Assembly (NCBI GenBank): GCA_021202245.1
Contig: JAJQDK010000022.1
Coordinates: 2,048 to 8,214, forward strand
DNA length: 6,167 nucleotides
DNA from: Clostridiales bacterium
GTDB taxonomy: Bacteria > Bacillota > Clostridia > Oscillospirales > Acutalibacteraceae
Reading direction: 5' to 3'
Of the stretch, positions 5,656-6,167 are shown piece after piece; the stretch's first letter is position 1, and the number at the start of each line of letters is the position of its first letter. The notes below the pieces were generated by a model that saw nothing but the letters and a program-made list of their open reading frames with translations, was not told the DNA's origin and did no database searches. The translations under genes were made by a program, and so were the position numbers.

Positions 5656-6126
5656 TTACTCGGACAGCGTATCTATGTATTTTCCGTCGAGTATATCCTT
5701 TAAATACTGTCCATACTGATTTTTCTTAAGCTCTTCATAAACCGCCGTTATTTCTTCACGGCTTATCCAGCCGTTGAGATAGGCTATTTCCTCAAGGCAG
5801 GCTATCTTGCGGTGCTGATGAGTTTCAATGGTTTTAACAAAATTTGTAGCGTCAACAAGGCTCTCGTGCGTTCCCGTATCAAGTCACGTAAAGCCCTGAC
5901 CGAGCAGCTCCACATTCAAGGCGCCGTTTTCCAAATAGATTCGGTTGAGGTCGGTAATCTCAAGCTCTCCTCTTTCTGACGGCTTTAGCTTTTCGGCATA
6001 CTCCACAACACGGTTGTCATAAAAATACAAGCCCGTTACGCAGTAATTGCTCTTGGGTTTTTGCGGCTTTTCCTCTATGGAAACAGCCTTTCCCCTCTCG
6101 TTAAACTCTACTAGGGATGTTATCAT
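5656..6126 (-). pseudogene. rfbA: Glucose-1-phosphate thymidylyltransferase (RmlA), C-terminal half only, with an in-frame TGA
   Basis: RmlA joins glucose-1-phosphate and dTTP to make dTDP-glucose, the first step of the pathway. Recognisable sequence starts at VEFNERGKAVSIEEKP and runs through KSNYCVTGLYFYDN, KPSERGELEITDLNRIYLE and LNVELLGQGFT. A TGA follows at 5886-5884. The same frame then continues as LDTGTHESLVDATNFVKTIE, IACLEEIAYLNGWIS and NQYGQYLKDIL to a TAA at 5658-5656. Relatives read GFAWLDTGTH, so TGA replaces a Trp codon, equivalent I believe to Salmonella W224 in the active site. Upstream of base 6111 similarity stops: the expected YGV and the whole N-terminal catalytic half (with the GTRL loop) are absent from the window. 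About 151 codon positions remain of roughly 290. The ATG at 6126 is only the first available start and has no family support. Real decay, an insertion, or errors at a contig end are all possible. Confidence 0.85.
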
Positions 6127-6161
6127 ATTTTCGAACGTCGAGAGAGGGGGAAATATGATAA
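6120..6161. repeat. 11-bp perfect inverted repeat at the broken end of rfbA
   Basis: TTATCATATTT (6120-6130) and AAATATGATAA (6151-6161) are exact reverse complements around a 20-base purine-skewed spacer (GAGAGAGGGGG on the plus strand). It lies just beyond the point where rfbA similarity ends. It could be the terminal structure of a mobile element, an invertible segment or an assembly fold-back. I recognise no insertion-sequence family, and the window ends six bases later. Confidence 0.55.
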
Positions 6162-6167
6162 AATAAA

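Noticed and set aside
5656..6126. TGA read as tryptophan (alternative genetic code) to rescue rfbA
   Set aside because: Trp is TGG throughout the other genes, the DUF6062-like gene ends in TGA at its expected C-terminus, and the gene set suggests Clostridia, which use the standard stop. One codon is not evidence for recoding.
6141..6165. A ribosome site (GAGAGGGGG) followed by ATG ATA AAA TAA on the plus strand
   Set aside because: The reading frame is three codons long and the sequence overlaps an inverted repeat at a possibly artefactual end.
6112..6167. Group II intron or known insertion-sequence end
   Set aside because: No domain V-like hairpin, no GTGYG or AY boundary that fits the junction, and no terminal repeat I recognise; too little sequence to classify.

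Overview
The window reads as a piece of an anaerobic Clostridia-type Firmicute chromosome (Ruminococcus/Lachnospira-like gut bacterium). This is inferred from a pyruvate formate-lyase behind a ZTP riboswitch of the type known from Fusobacterium and Clostridia, a DUF6062-like protein, an OGG1-type glycosylase of the kind common in Clostridia, strong purine-rich Shine-Dalgarno sites and AT-rich intergenic DNA. No species can be named. The window could be a whole metagenomic contig, since a gene is cut at the left edge and the right edge looks abnormal.

Left part (1-2902). pflB (minus strand) is present only as its first 332 codons. Its leader holds a promoter, a complete ZTP/ZMP (pfl-motif) aptamer and an overlapping intrinsic terminator, so transcription should be switched on when 10-formyltetrahydrofolate runs short. 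Upstream lies a minus-strand gene for a small cysteine/histidine-rich protein resembling DUF6062. A 100-bp spacer with two face-to-back extended -10 promoters separates it from the plus-strand gene for an OGG1-type 8-oxoguanine DNA glycosylase, which ends in a hairpin terminator.

Right part (2985-6126). A minus-strand dTDP-L-rhamnose operon is read in the order rfbA-rfbB-rfbD-rfbC. rfbB, rfbD and rfbC are intact, separated by 11 and 5 bp, and the Shine-Dalgarno sites of rfbD and rfbC overlap the end of the gene before. Together the pathway turns glucose-1-phosphate and dTTP into dTDP-L-rhamnose for cell-surface polysaccharide. The first gene, rfbA, is damaged as written: only the C-terminal half is recognisable, a conserved active-site tryptophan codon is replaced by an in-frame TGA, and similarity stops abruptly near 6111, next to an 11-bp inverted repeat that runs almost to the window end.

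I saw no CRISPR array, rRNA, tRNA or recognisable insertion sequence, and no convincing new multi-gene system. The most rewarding items are the ZTP switch on pflB, the doubly damaged rfbA with its odd flank, and the duplicated metal-site-like modules in the DUF6062-like protein. No stretch without a gene exceeds 300 bp; the longest, 997-1239, is mostly filled by the pflB regulatory leader.
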